Of a stretch of 10,926 nucleotides of DNA, positions 1 to 7,109 are shown in pieces. The stretch covers positions 1 to 10,926 of the forward strand of contig DBMH01000288.1 in the NCBI GenBank assembly GCA_002297645.1, given 5' to 3'. Numbering within the stretch: the first letter of the stretch is position 1; each line of letters starts with the position of its first letter. Origin of the DNA: Rhodanobacteraceae bacterium UBA703 (GTDB lineage: Bacteria; Pseudomonadota; Gammaproteobacteria; Xanthomonadales; Rhodanobacteraceae). A program made the translations under genes and the position numbers. The notes beneath the pieces are model-generated. The model worked only from the letters and a program-made list of their open reading frames with translations. It had not been told where the DNA came from and searched no databases.

Positions 1-2174
1 TAGCCCGTGTTCGCCACCGCCGTCACCGGCGTGCCGTTGCCTCCGGACGGCACCGTCTGCGAGGCACTGCCGCTGATCGTGCCGTTCGGACCGGCCATGT
101 AGGTCAGCGTGTAGTTCGTCGGGCCGCCGGTCACGTTGATGCAGCCGCTCGCGGCCACGCTCTGGCCGTCCGGATTCGTGAGGACGACGTCGCGCAGGCC
201 GGCTGTGGCCGCCGTGATGTTCAGAACGACCTGGGTCGGCGAGTTGTACGTCACGCTGTTCACGGTCGCACCGCTGACCGTGGCGTTCAGGTGCCGGAAC
301 GGCAGGGCCGGCGCCGGAAGATCCGCGCCCGGGTCGAAGAAGGCGGAGCCGTCCGTCGAGGTCGCGTCGATGACGACGTTGCCGGTTCCCGCGGCGAAGG
401 CGATCGGCGAGGCCGCCGAGCAGCTCGGCGTCGCCGGCGGCGGCGCCTGCAGCCTGGCCACGCGGACGGCGTAGCTGTTCGCGGCCTGGTTGTACTCCTG
501 GATGGTCCACACGCTCATGTCGTCGAGCGGGTCGACGACCGTGAACGAATAGTCGCCCCAGCGGCGGCCGCTGGAACCGCCCGGATCACTGGGCGGGTTG
601 TAGTTCGCCGCCGTGATGCCGAACGTCATCGCGCCCGTGGTCGGCGGACCGGTCATCGTTCCGAGCGGATCACCGGCCAGGCGTCCGGCGAACGCCGGTG
701 TCGCACCGGAGGGCGTGCCGGCCATGCTGAAGCCCATCACGGCATGACCCTGTCCCGTCACCGTGACCGATGGAATCCAGTACTGCAGCGCCGCCGCGAG
801 TGTGGCGGCGCTGTCGTAGACGGTACCGGACTGCACCAGCGCCGGCGTGGTGTCCAGGTCCCTGATCTCGTACCAGCGCGCGGCCTTGCGTGCCGTCGAC
901 GCCGTGCTCGCCACGCCGGCCGGGCTCACGCGCAGGTTGTGCGCGGTCCAGAGGCGCCCGTTGCGCATCATCGCCGCGAACAGGCGATCGTCGAGCGAAT
1001 CGAGCCGGCCGTTGTTGCCCCCCGTATTGCCGGCGTGCTCGACCGGATTGGTCGCTCCGGTGGTCGGAACGGTCAGGTTCATGTTGGCCGAGATCGTCGG
1101 CGACGCGCTGCCCGGATTGCTCACGCGACGAAACACCAGGCGGCTGTAGACGCCCGCGTCGGGGCCGACGAAGTAGCCCTCGGTCGCCGCCGGGTCGAAG
1201 TTGTCCACGCCGCGCGGCGCGTAGGCACCGGTGGTCGACGTGCCGATGTTGGCGAAACGCGTCGTCACGATGGGGCCTCCGGAGAGGACCGACGTCTTCT
1301 GCACGACGTATGCGTTGGTGCCCAGGAACGAGGTGCCCGAGCTGTTGAACATGTTGCAGGCGAAGTAGAGCGCGTTGACGTCGATGCCGAGCGAGGGATA
1401 GTCGCAGAAGTTGCTGCCCGGATCGGTGACGACGTAGTAGTAGGTCCAGACCGTCGAGGCGCTGAGGACGCCGGCGCTGGCCGCGTCGCTGACCGCGAGC
1501 AGCCAGCGGTTCGCCGCCGTGGCGGAGCAGGACGCGTTCGTGCACGGCACGTCGATGATGCTGACGAACCAGCGTGCGGAGAAACGGTCGTAGCGGATCT
1601 GCGGGTCGCTGGTGAAGACCTGGACGACGGAACCGCCCAGCGGGGTCGTCACCGGCGCGAAGAACACGTCCGTATCGGCATTGAGCACGCCGTCGGCGGT
1701 GCCGCTGCGCGTGAACGAGCGGATGCGGCCGTTGATCGCGACCACGTACTGCTGCGGACCGATCGTGCCCATCGAATCCGGCGGCAGCGCGCCGGCATCG
1801 GCCAGCGTCGCGCCGTCGAACGAGGAGGAGACGGTATGCGAAGCGAACAGGCCGGGCGCCGCGCGCTGCGGGACCGTCAGGGGATAGCGCGATACGGCCG
1901 GCGCCTCGGGATTCTGGAGCAGGTCGTCGCGATCGACCTTTTCCTTCTCGCGCTCGGCCGGCCGCGTCGGGCGCAGCGGGGCGGTCGCTTGCCGGCGCAT
2001 GAGGTCGGCGGTGCTCAACTCGACGCCAGCCACCGGCGCCAGGCGCTCTCCCTGGATGTCCGATGCGGCGGATGGATCGTCGGCCGGCCCTTCGGACGCG
2101 TGCAGCGACATGGAAACGCCGGACATGGCGCACAGCAGCGCCAGAGCTCCGCTCAAGGCTCGATTGCGAAACAT
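1..2174 (-). CDS. Large secreted multidomain protein, C-terminus cut by window
   Basis: The frame is open from the ATG at 2174 to the window edge (724 codons plus two bases, no stop), which I checked line by line. Residues 1-26 form a signal peptide (basic MFRNR, hydrophobic core, LHA|SEG as a likely signal peptidase I site). A polar Arg/Glu/Pro linker follows to about residue 100. Residues 131-150 carry PPDSMGTIGP followed by QQYVVAINGR, and about 537-552 carry RRWGDYS then DPLDD and WTIQEY; I recall both motifs from large secreted proteins of xanthomonads and Bacteroidetes. About 584-682 looks like an Ig/IPT fold, with its pattern of small, Thr/Val-rich strands and LTNPDG. From about 686 the sequence (YTLTYMAGPNGTISG...) matches the divergent InlB B-repeat. 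An AGGGGGG ribosome binding site lies 3 nt before the ATG. The role is unknown; an exported surface or matrix protein is inferred. Confidence 0.85.
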   Translation of the reverse strand, partial: MFRNRALSGALALLCAMSGVSMSLHASEGPADDPSAASDIQGERLAPVAGVELSTADLMRRQATAPLRPTRPAEREKEKVDRDDLLQNPEAPAVSRYPLTVPQRAAPGLFASHTVSSSFDGATLADAGALPPDSMGTIGPQQYVVAINGRIRSFTRSGTADGVLNADTDVFFAPVTTPLGGSVVQVFTSDPQIRYDRFSARWFVSIIDVPCTNASCSATAANRWLLAVSDAASAGVLSASTVWTYYYVVTDPGSNFCDYPSLGIDVNALYFACNMFNSSGTSFLGTNAYVVQKTSVLSGGPIVTTRFANIGTSTTGAYAPRGVDNFDPAATEGYFVGPDAGVYSRLVFRRVSNPGSASPTISANMNLTVPTTGATNPVEHAGNTGGNNGRLDSLDDRLFAAMMRNGRLWTAHNLRVSPAGVASTASTARKAARWYEIRDLDTTPALVQSGTVYDSAATLAAALQYWIPSVTVTGQGHAVMGFSMAGTPSGATPAFAGRLAGDPLGTMTGPPTTGAMTFGITAANYNPPSDPGGSSGRRWGDYSFTVVDPLDDMSVWTIQEYNQAANSYAVRVARLQAPPPATPSCSAASPIAFAAGTGNVVIDATSTDGSAFFDPGADLPAPALPFRHLNATVSGATVNSVTYNSPTQVVLNITAATAGLRDVVLTNPDGQSVAASGCINVTGGPTNYTLTYMAGPNGTISGSASQTVPSGGNGTPVTAVANTG

Positions 2175-2229
2175 GTTCCCCCCTGGGATGGCGGCGACGG
2201 GGGAGCTGCCGGGCGGCAGCCCTGGGAAC
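2175..2229 (-). promoter_or_regulatory. Structured leader that can mask the ribosome binding site
   Basis: Immediately upstream of the secreted-protein ATG the minus strand reads GTTCCC (2229-2224) and later GGGAAC (2180-2175). These are perfect complements, and the second overlaps the Shine-Dalgarno stretch AGGGGGG (2184-2178). Between them lies a perfect 6-bp hairpin with a 4-nt loop, GCTGCC-GCCC-GGCAGC (2220-2205). The leader could therefore pair the ribosome binding site away. The pairing is seen in the sequence; a regulatory effect is inference. Confidence 0.4.
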
Positions 2230-2240
2230 CCGGCCGACGG

Positions 2241-2269
2241 GACCAGATTACCATCGGCCGCAGGACCTG
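2241..2269 (-). promoter_or_regulatory. Weak candidate promoter for the secreted-protein gene
   Basis: On the minus strand GATACA and TAATCT are separated by 17 nt, about 70-95 nt before the ATG at 2174. Each hexamer matches the sigma-70 consensus at only 3 of 6 positions, so this rests mostly on spacing and position. The 2175-2368 gap shows no convincing rodA terminator, so read-through from rodA is also possible. Confidence 0.2.
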
Positions 2270-2368
2270 TATCCACCCGGTCCACAGACCCAGTTCGTCG
2301 ATGCCGCACCGGCAGCCCGTGCTGTTCGGCCACGCGTCCGGCCGCGGCCCCTCACCGGGTCGGACGCT

Positions 2369-3487
2369 TCAGCCGGCCGGGGTCCTGCGGTGCGCGTGGA
2401 TGGACATCAGCACGCCGAACCCGGCCAGCAGGGACACGGCGGAGGTGCCCCCGTAGCTGATCAGCGGCAGGGGCACGCCCACCACGGGCAGCACCCCGGT
2501 GATCATGCCGCCGTTCACGACAACGTAGACGAACAGCGACATGCTGATCGCCCCCGCGAGCAGGCGCGAGTAGGTGTCGCGCGCCTCGGCGGCGATCCAC
2601 AGGCAGCGCGCGATGATGAACACGTACAGGGCGAGCAGCAGCAGCACGCCGACCAGCCCCCATTCCTCGGCGAAGACCGAGAAGATGAAGTCGGTGGTGT
2701 GCTCGGGCAGGAACTCCAGCCGCGACTGCGTGCCCTGGTGCCAGCCACGCCCCCACATTCCCCCGGACCCGACGGCGATCTTGGACTGGATGATGTGCCA
2801 GCCGTTGCCGAGCGGATCGGCTTCCGGGTCGAGCAGGGTCAGCACGCGATTGCGCTGGTAGTCGTGCAGGAAGTGCCAGGCGACCGGCACCACCGCGGCG
2901 GCGGTGCCCACCAGCACACCGATGCGCCACCAGGCGAGACCGGCGAGGAACACGCCGAAGGCGCCACTCGCGGCGATGAGCAGCGCCGTGCCGAGATCCG
3001 GCTGCTTGGCGACGAGCCCGGCGGGAACCGCGATCAGCAGGCCCACCGCGAACAGCGTGCTCCAGTTCGGCGGCAGCGGGCGGCCGTGCAGATACCAGGC
3101 GACCATCATCGGCATCGTCAGCTTGAGCATCTCGGACGGCTGGAAGCGCACGAAGCCCAGATCCAGCCAGCGATGCGCACCGCGTCCTTCGCCGAGCACC
3201 GCGACCACGAGCAGGACCGCCACGCTTCCGGCGTACAGCCACGGCGTCCAGTTGCGCAGCGCCTGCGGCGGAACGCGCGCGATGACGAACATCAGCGTGA
3301 GGCCGAGGGCGAAGCGCATCGCCTGCGACGCGACGATGCCGCGATCGAGGTCGCCGGCGCTGTACAGGGTGATCAGACCCACCGCCATCAGCGCCAGCAG
3401 TGCACCGAACAGCGGAAGGTCGATGCGAGGCTTGCGCCAGAGCGCACCGAAACGATAGCGGAGCTGCGCGAAGAGTTCGTCGATCAT
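2369..3487 (-). CDS. rodA: RodA, SEDS peptidoglycan glycosyltransferase
   Basis: This 372-residue polytopic membrane protein is close in length to E. coli RodA (370). SEDS proteins polymerise lipid II into glycan strands; RodA works with PBP2 in the elongasome. Family signatures are visible: RFQPSEMLKL in the first third, AKQPDLGTAL in the middle, GSGGMWGRGW, then LPEHTTDFIFSVFAEEWG, and LPLISYGGTS near the C-terminus. Asp266 in HTTDFIF corresponds to the essential Asp262 of E. coli RodA. About ten hydrophobic segments are apparent. The ATG at 3487 overlaps the mrdA stop by four bases (ATGA, 3484-3487), which fixes the start and suggests translational coupling. It is the last gene of the operon; the next minus-strand gene is the unrelated secreted protein. 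Confidence 0.97.
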   Translation of the reverse strand: MIDELFAQLRYRFGALWRKPRIDLPLFGALLALMAVGLITLYSAGDLDRGIVASQAMRFALGLTLMFVIARVPPQALRNWTPWLYAGSVAVLLVVAVLGEGRGAHRWLDLGFVRFQPSEMLKLTMPMMVAWYLHGRPLPPNWSTLFAVGLLIAVPAGLVAKQPDLGTALLIAASGAFGVFLAGLAWWRIGVLVGTAAAVVPVAWHFLHDYQRNRVLTLLDPEADPLGNGWHIIQSKIAVGSGGMWGRGWHQGTQSRLEFLPEHTTDFIFSVFAEEWGLVGVLLLLALYVFIIARCLWIAAEARDTYSRLLAGAISMSLFVYVVVNGGMITGVLPVVGVPLPLISYGGTSAVSLLAGFGVLMSIHAHRRTPAG

Positions 3488-5379
3488 GGTTCGCCTCCCG
3501 CTACGCCGGCGACCGCCGGGCGGCTCGCCTGGCGCTCGAGATCGCCCGGCAACCAGGCGTCGAGGATCTTCCGCGCGATCGGCGCCGCATCCGACGCGCC
3601 GCTGCGGCCGGCCTCGAGCGCGACGACGACGGCGATGCGCGGATCGTCGGCCGGAGTGAAGCACTCGAACAGCACCTGGTGACGCTCGATCGGGCTGGCG
3701 CTGATGCTGGTCCAGGTCTCGTCGTTGCGCGAGTAGCGCTCGGCCGTACCCGTCTTGCCTGCGATCACGTAGGGGAAATCGTTGCCCAGGCCGCGTGCGG
3801 TACCGGCGGCGACGACGCCGACCATGCCCTGCTGGACCGCCTCCCAGTTGGCCGGCTTCTCGATGATGCTGGCCTGCGGCGGCGCCTTGCCGATGAGCTC
3901 GACCGGACGCTCGATGCCGGTCTGCACCGCGCGCAACAGGTGCGGCACGGTCGGCACGCCGCGATTGGCCAGCGTCGCCAGCGCGCTGGCGAGCTGCAGC
4001 GGCGTGACGACCCAGTAGCCCTGTCCGATGCCGGCGATCACCGTCTCGCCCGGAAACCACGGCTGCTTGTAGCGCGTGCGTTTCCATTCGCGCGACGGCA
4101 GCACGCCGCTGCCCTCCCCGACCAGGTCGATGCCGGTCGGCTTGCCGAAACCGAACTTCCCCAGCGCCGCGCTGAAGCGGTCGATGCCCATGTCGAGCGC
4201 GAGCGAATAGAAGTAAGTGTTGACGGATCGCGCGATCGCCTGCTGCAGGTCGACGCGCCCGAATCCGCCGCGCACGTCGTCGCGATACGCGCGCGACTGG
4301 CCGGGGATGAAGAACTCGCCTGTCGAGAGCACCGTGTCGCCGGGCTTGCGCAAGCCGAGTTCGAGCCCGGCCAGTGCGACGAACGGCTTCATCGTCGAAC
4401 CCGGCGTGTAGGTGCCGCGCAGCAACCGGTTCAGCAGCGGCTTGTGCGGCGTCTCCAGCAGGGCCGCGTAGTCGGCCTTGGAAATGCCGTTGACGAACAG
4501 GTTCGGGTCGTAGCTCGGCACGCCGACCATCGCCAGGATCTCGCCGTTGCGCGGGTCGATCGCGACGGCCGCGCCGGCGCGGCCGCCGAACGCCGCCTCG
4601 GCGACCTGTTGCAGGTCGGAGTCGATCGTCAGGTGGAGGTTCTCCCCCGGCTTCGGCGCCACGCGCGCGAGCGGTTCGCCGATCGGGCGATGGTCCGCAT
4701 TGACCTCGATCTTCTCGTAGCCGGGCTCGCCGTGCAGGCGCTCCTCGTAGAAACGCTCGATGCCGGTCTTGCCGACGTGCGTGGTACCGGCGTAGGCGTC
4801 CTTGTCCAATCGCGCGAGATCGTCGTTGTCGATGCGACCGACGTAGCCGACCGTGTGCGCGAACTCAGCGCCGAGCGGATACGAGCGCGTCAGGTACGGC
4901 ACCACGTCGACACCGGGAAACGCCCAGCGGTTGATGGAGAAGCGCGCGATTTCCTCTTCCGACAGCTTCAGCCGCAGCGGCACGCCCTGATACGAGCGCT
5001 TGCCCTTGCGCAGCACGTTGAAGCGCGCGATGTCGTCCTCGCTGATCGGCACGATGCGGCCGAGCCGCGCGAACAGGTCGTCCAGCTTGCCGGCCTGCTC
5101 GGGGGTGACCTCGAGACGGAACGCCGCGACGTTCTCGGCCAGCAGGACGCCGTTGCGGTCGTAGATCAGGCCGCGCGCCGGCGCCAGGGGACGCGTCAGG
5201 ATGCGATTGGCGTCCGAGCGCGCGCTGAAGACGTCGTGGCGCACGACCTGGAGGTAGTGGAAGCGCGTGGCGAGCGCCGCCAGGCACACCACGATGATCA
5301 GGAAGCCGGCCAGTGCGCGGCGCCGGAACAGCGCGTACTCGTGGCGGTTCTCCTTGATCGGCTTGAAGGCGCTCCGCAT
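3484..5379 (-). CDS. mrdA: Penicillin-binding protein 2, elongasome transpeptidase
   Basis: This 631-residue class B PBP cross-links peptidoglycan made by RodA during elongation. It has a short cytoplasmic tail, one membrane anchor at about residues 23-42 (LAGFLIIVVCLAALA), a dimerisation/pedestal domain that includes APARGLIYDRNG, and a C-terminal transpeptidase domain. The active-site motifs are intact: S328-T-M-K, S385-V-N and K542-T-G, close to their positions in E. coli PBP2 (330, 387, 544). SYDPNLFVNGIS and GIGQGYW are further PBP2 signatures. The start at 5379 gives the usual length. No Shine-Dalgarno precedes it, but the stop of a 54-codon frame overlaps it as TGATG, so it is probably translated by coupling. 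An upstream in-frame GTG at 5493 would add an Arg/Pro/Ala-rich stretch with no family counterpart. Confidence 0.97.
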   Translation of the reverse strand: MRSAFKPIKENRHEYALFRRRALAGFLIIVVCLAALATRFHYLQVVRHDVFSARSDANRILTRPLAPARGLIYDRNGVLLAENVAAFRLEVTPEQAGKLDDLFARLGRIVPISEDDIARFNVLRKGKRSYQGVPLRLKLSEEEIARFSINRWAFPGVDVVPYLTRSYPLGAEFAHTVGYVGRIDNDDLARLDKDAYAGTTHVGKTGIERFYEERLHGEPGYEKIEVNADHRPIGEPLARVAPKPGENLHLTIDSDLQQVAEAAFGGRAGAAVAIDPRNGEILAMVGVPSYDPNLFVNGISKADYAALLETPHKPLLNRLLRGTYTPGSTMKPFVALAGLELGLRKPGDTVLSTGEFFIPGQSRAYRDDVRGGFGRVDLQQAIARSVNTYFYSLALDMGIDRFSAALGKFGFGKPTGIDLVGEGSGVLPSREWKRTRYKQPWFPGETVIAGIGQGYWVVTPLQLASALATLANRGVPTVPHLLRAVQTGIERPVELIGKAPPQASIIEKPANWEAVQQGMVGVVAAGTARGLGNDFPYVIAGKTGTAERYSRNDETWTSISASPIERHQVLFECFTPADDPRIAVVVALEAGRSGASDAAPIARKILDAWLPGDLERQASRPAVAGVAGGEP

Positions 5380-5543
5380 CAGGACCGGCCCGGGATCTTC
5401 AGGGCCGCGGCGGAACCGGCTTGCCGGCACGGGAAGGCAGCGGCCGGCGACGAATGCAGGTCTGCGGGCGGACGATGGCGCCGCACCTCGCACTCCGGCA
5501 CGACGAAGCGGCGGTATGACGACACGGCGGGAAGCAGACGCAT
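5379..5543 (-). CDS. Possible 54-residue small protein or coupling sORF between mreD and mrdA
   Basis: A reading frame of 54 codons starts at the ATG at 5543. AGGGGA (5555-5550) sits six bases upstream and overlaps the mreD stop TAG. The frame ends in a TGA that shares its A with the mrdA ATG (TGATG, 5381-5377). About 80% of its third positions are G or C, in line with neighbouring genes. The product begins MRLLPAVSSYRRFVVPECEV, is basic, rich in Pro/Ala, has three cysteines and no membrane segment. I recognise no family. It could be a real small protein, a leader whose translation delivers ribosomes to mrdA (which has no ribosome binding site of its own), or chance in high-GC DNA. The frame, ribosome binding site and overlap are seen; function is inference. 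Confidence 0.42.
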   Translation of the reverse strand: MRLLPAVSSYRRFVVPECEVRRHRPPADLHSSPAAAFPCRQAGSAAALKIPGRS

Positions 5544-5553
5544 GGACCGTCCC

Positions 5554-6042
5554 CTATTCGCTGCCGCGCAGGCGCAGGCGCAGGTCGTCCAGCAGCAGGA
5601 ACACGAACGGCCAGATCGCCATGCCCACCACCGGCGCGGCCCAGAAGACCGACGACGGCATCACCTCGCCCGAAAAACCGCGCACCATGAGCGTGACGAC
5701 GCGATCGTTCAGCAACAACGCCAGCACCGCCAATGCCTGCTGCCACATCGGGAAAAAGCGCAGACGGGCCCGGAACCGCAGCACGATGAACGCGAGCACG
5801 ACCAGCCTCAGCGCCTGTTCGCCGAAGAGTTCGCCGGCCAGCACGTCGCCGGCGAGCCCGGCGACGAAAGCGAAACCCAGGCCGACGCGCTCGGGGCGCT
5901 CGATGGCCCAGTAGACGAGCACGAGACCGACCCAGTACGGCTTGTACGGCAGCAGCGCCTGCGGTAGCGGCATCATCTGCAGCAGGAAGGCGACGACGAA
6001 ACTGCCGACCAGCAGCCAGCCCTGGACACGCAGGCGGTTCAT
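5554..6042 (-). CDS. mreD: MreD, rod-shape-determining membrane protein
   Basis: This 162-residue integral membrane protein has the same length as E. coli MreD. About five to six hydrophobic segments are visible (roughly residues 9-28, 36-48, 55-70, 77-90, 100-115 and 133-150). Family-like stretches are KPYWVGLVLVYWAIERP, GLAGDVLAGELFGEQALRL and FFPMWQQALAVLALL. MreD bridges MreC and the RodA/PBP2 synthase in the lateral-wall complex. The ATG at 6042 overlaps the mreC stop by four bases (ATGA, 6039-6042), indicating coupling. The TAG stop at 5556-5554 is built into the ribosome binding site of the following small frame. Confidence 0.95.
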   Translation of the reverse strand: MNRLRVQGWLLVGSFVVAFLLQMMPLPQALLPYKPYWVGLVLVYWAIERPERVGLGFAFVAGLAGDVLAGELFGEQALRLVVLAFIVLRFRARLRFFPMWQQALAVLALLLNDRVVTLMVRGFSGEVMPSSVFWAAPVVGMAIWPFVFLLLDDLRLRLRGSE

Positions 6043-6974
6043 GGCTGCGCCTCCGGCGCGGCGGGCGGCTGCGGATCGGCCAGGGCCATCCCGGCCGGCG
6101 GGCCGATTTCCTCCGGAGGGGCTGGCGGCGGACCGTACGGCTGCGGCTGGTCGTGCAACAGAAGCACCTCGCCGCTGCGGTCCAGCGCGGCCGCCGGCCG
6201 TGCCATCGCCGCAGCGAACATGCCGCTCTGGTCGTTGCTGATCGAATGCACCGTACCGACCGGGAAACCGGCGGGGAAGCGCCCGCCCAGGCCCGAGGTC
6301 AGCAGGCGGTCGCCGACCTTGATGTCGGCGCTGATCGGTACGTTCGGCAGCTCCAGGCGGTCGATCGCGCCGCTTCCGTACGCGATCGTGCGCACGCCGC
6401 TGCGCTCGTCGACGACCGGAATCGCATGGGTCGGATCGGTGATCAGCATCGCCACGGCAGTGCTCGGCAGCACCTCGACGACCTGGCCCATGATGCCGTG
6501 GGCGTCGATCACCGGCTGGCCGACCTCGATGCCCTGGTTCGAGCCGAGGCTGACGACGACACGGTGGCGGAAGGGATCGAGGTCGACATCGACGAGGCGC
6601 GCGAACTGCACCGACAGGCCGAGATTCTTCTGCGCGTCGAGCAACGCCTTGAGCCGCTCGTTCTGCGCGACCACGGTGTCGAGCCGGTTCAGCCGCGCCT
6701 GCGCCAGCAGCAGCGCCTCGCGCAATTGGCGGTTCTCGCCGGCGAGCTGGTCCTGCGTCACGACCGCGGTGCGCGTGGCCCGTGCCACGTCCGCCGGCAA
6801 GGCGGCGAGGCGGTAGACCGGCTCGACCACGGCGCTGCCGGTACGGCGCAGGATCTCGAGGTAGTTCCCGCGGTGGTCCAGCACCATCAGCACCACCGCG
6901 AGCGCGAGATAGACGATCAGCCTGAGCGTGCTGACCGTGCCCTCGGCGAACAGGGTGGTGTTGTCGGTGCGCAT
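6039..6974 (-). CDS. mreC: MreC, rod-shape-determining periplasmic scaffold
   Basis: This 311-residue protein has a short cytoplasmic N-terminus, one membrane helix (about residues 17-33, LRLIVYLALAVVLMVLD), a helical region likely to form a coiled coil (about 72-116), and the beta-rich MreC core (about 122-273, including RVVVSLGSNQGIEVGQPV, GIMGQVVEV and GDRLLTSGLGGRFPAGFPVG). MreC dimers or filaments organise PBP2 and RodA in the periplasm. The C-terminus (about 276-311) is a Pro/Ala-rich tail that looks disordered. The MRTDNTT start is the best available, but no Shine-Dalgarno precedes it; instead a 7-bp repeat array ends next to the start codon. E. coli MreC is longer (367 residues). Confidence 0.96.
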   Translation of the reverse strand: MRTDNTTLFAEGTVSTLRLIVYLALAVVLMVLDHRGNYLEILRRTGSAVVEPVYRLAALPADVARATRTAVVTQDQLAGENRQLREALLLAQARLNRLDTVVAQNERLKALLDAQKNLGLSVQFARLVDVDLDPFRHRVVVSLGSNQGIEVGQPVIDAHGIMGQVVEVLPSTAVAMLITDPTHAIPVVDERSGVRTIAYGSGAIDRLELPNVPISADIKVGDRLLTSGLGGRFPAGFPVGTVHSISNDQSGMFAAAMARPAAALDRSGEVLLLHDQPQPYGPPPAPPEEIGPPAGMALADPQPPAAPEAQP

Positions 6975-6975
6975 C

Positions 6976-7011
6976 GAGTCGGGATCGAGGATCGGGGATT
7001 GGGGATCGGGG
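6976..7011. repeat. Left heptad tandem array (GATCGGG-like)
   Basis: On the plus strand four 7-bp units of consensus GATCGGG run from 6983 to 7010 with exact 7-nt spacing (the AT dinucleotides fall at 6984, 6991, 6998 and 7005). A diverged fifth unit, GAGTCGG, lies at 6976-6982. The array ends one base from the mreC start codon and takes the place where a ribosome binding site would lie. It faces an oppositely oriented array at 7079-7106. Confidence 0.75.
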
Positions 7012-7028
7012 AAAAGCGGAAAGACCGC
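7012..7028 (-). terminator. Weak terminator-like hairpin with T-run between mreB and mreC
   Basis: On the minus strand a 4-bp G/C stem, GCGG (7028-7025), loop TCTTT, CCGC (7019-7016), is followed by TTTT (7015-7012). It resembles a minimal intrinsic terminator. The stem is short and the T-run is only four bases, so full termination is unlikely; partial attenuation that lowers mreC-rodA relative to mreB is possible. Confidence 0.3.
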
Positions 7029-7078
7029 GGCAGTGCGCCTTTTACCACTCCCGACCGATCAACCTCATCCGCTCTTGT

Positions 7079-7106
7079 CGAATCTCGAATCTCCACTCTC
7101 GAATCC
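7079..7106. repeat. Right heptad tandem array (CGAATCT-like), inverted to the left array
   Basis: Four 7-bp units lie in exact register on the plus strand: CGAATCT at 7079-7085 and again at 7086-7092, CCACTCT at 7093-7099, and CGAATCC at 7100-7106. Read on the minus strand the unit is AGATTCG, similar to the GATCGGG unit of the left array, so the two arrays are inverted relative to each other. This array begins three bases after the mreB stop codon. Confidence 0.75.
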
Positions 7107-7109
7107 CGG

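Noticed and set aside
291..2456. 721-codon open frame on the plus strand opposite the secreted protein
   Set aside because: The translation is a monotonous Arg/Gly/Ala/Val mix without motifs. The opposite strand carries a coherent signal-peptide protein; this is the usual high-GC antisense shadow.
3484..5493. Longer PBP2 start at the GTG at 5493
   Set aside because: The extra 38 residues are Arg/Pro/Ala-rich with no counterpart in PBP2. The start at 5379 aligns with E. coli PBP2 and shares TGATG with the preceding frame.
3400..5967. 855-codon plus-strand open frame opposite rodA, mrdA and mreD
   Set aside because: It spans three well-identified minus-strand genes and their junctions, and its product is low-complexity Arg/Ala/Asp sequence.
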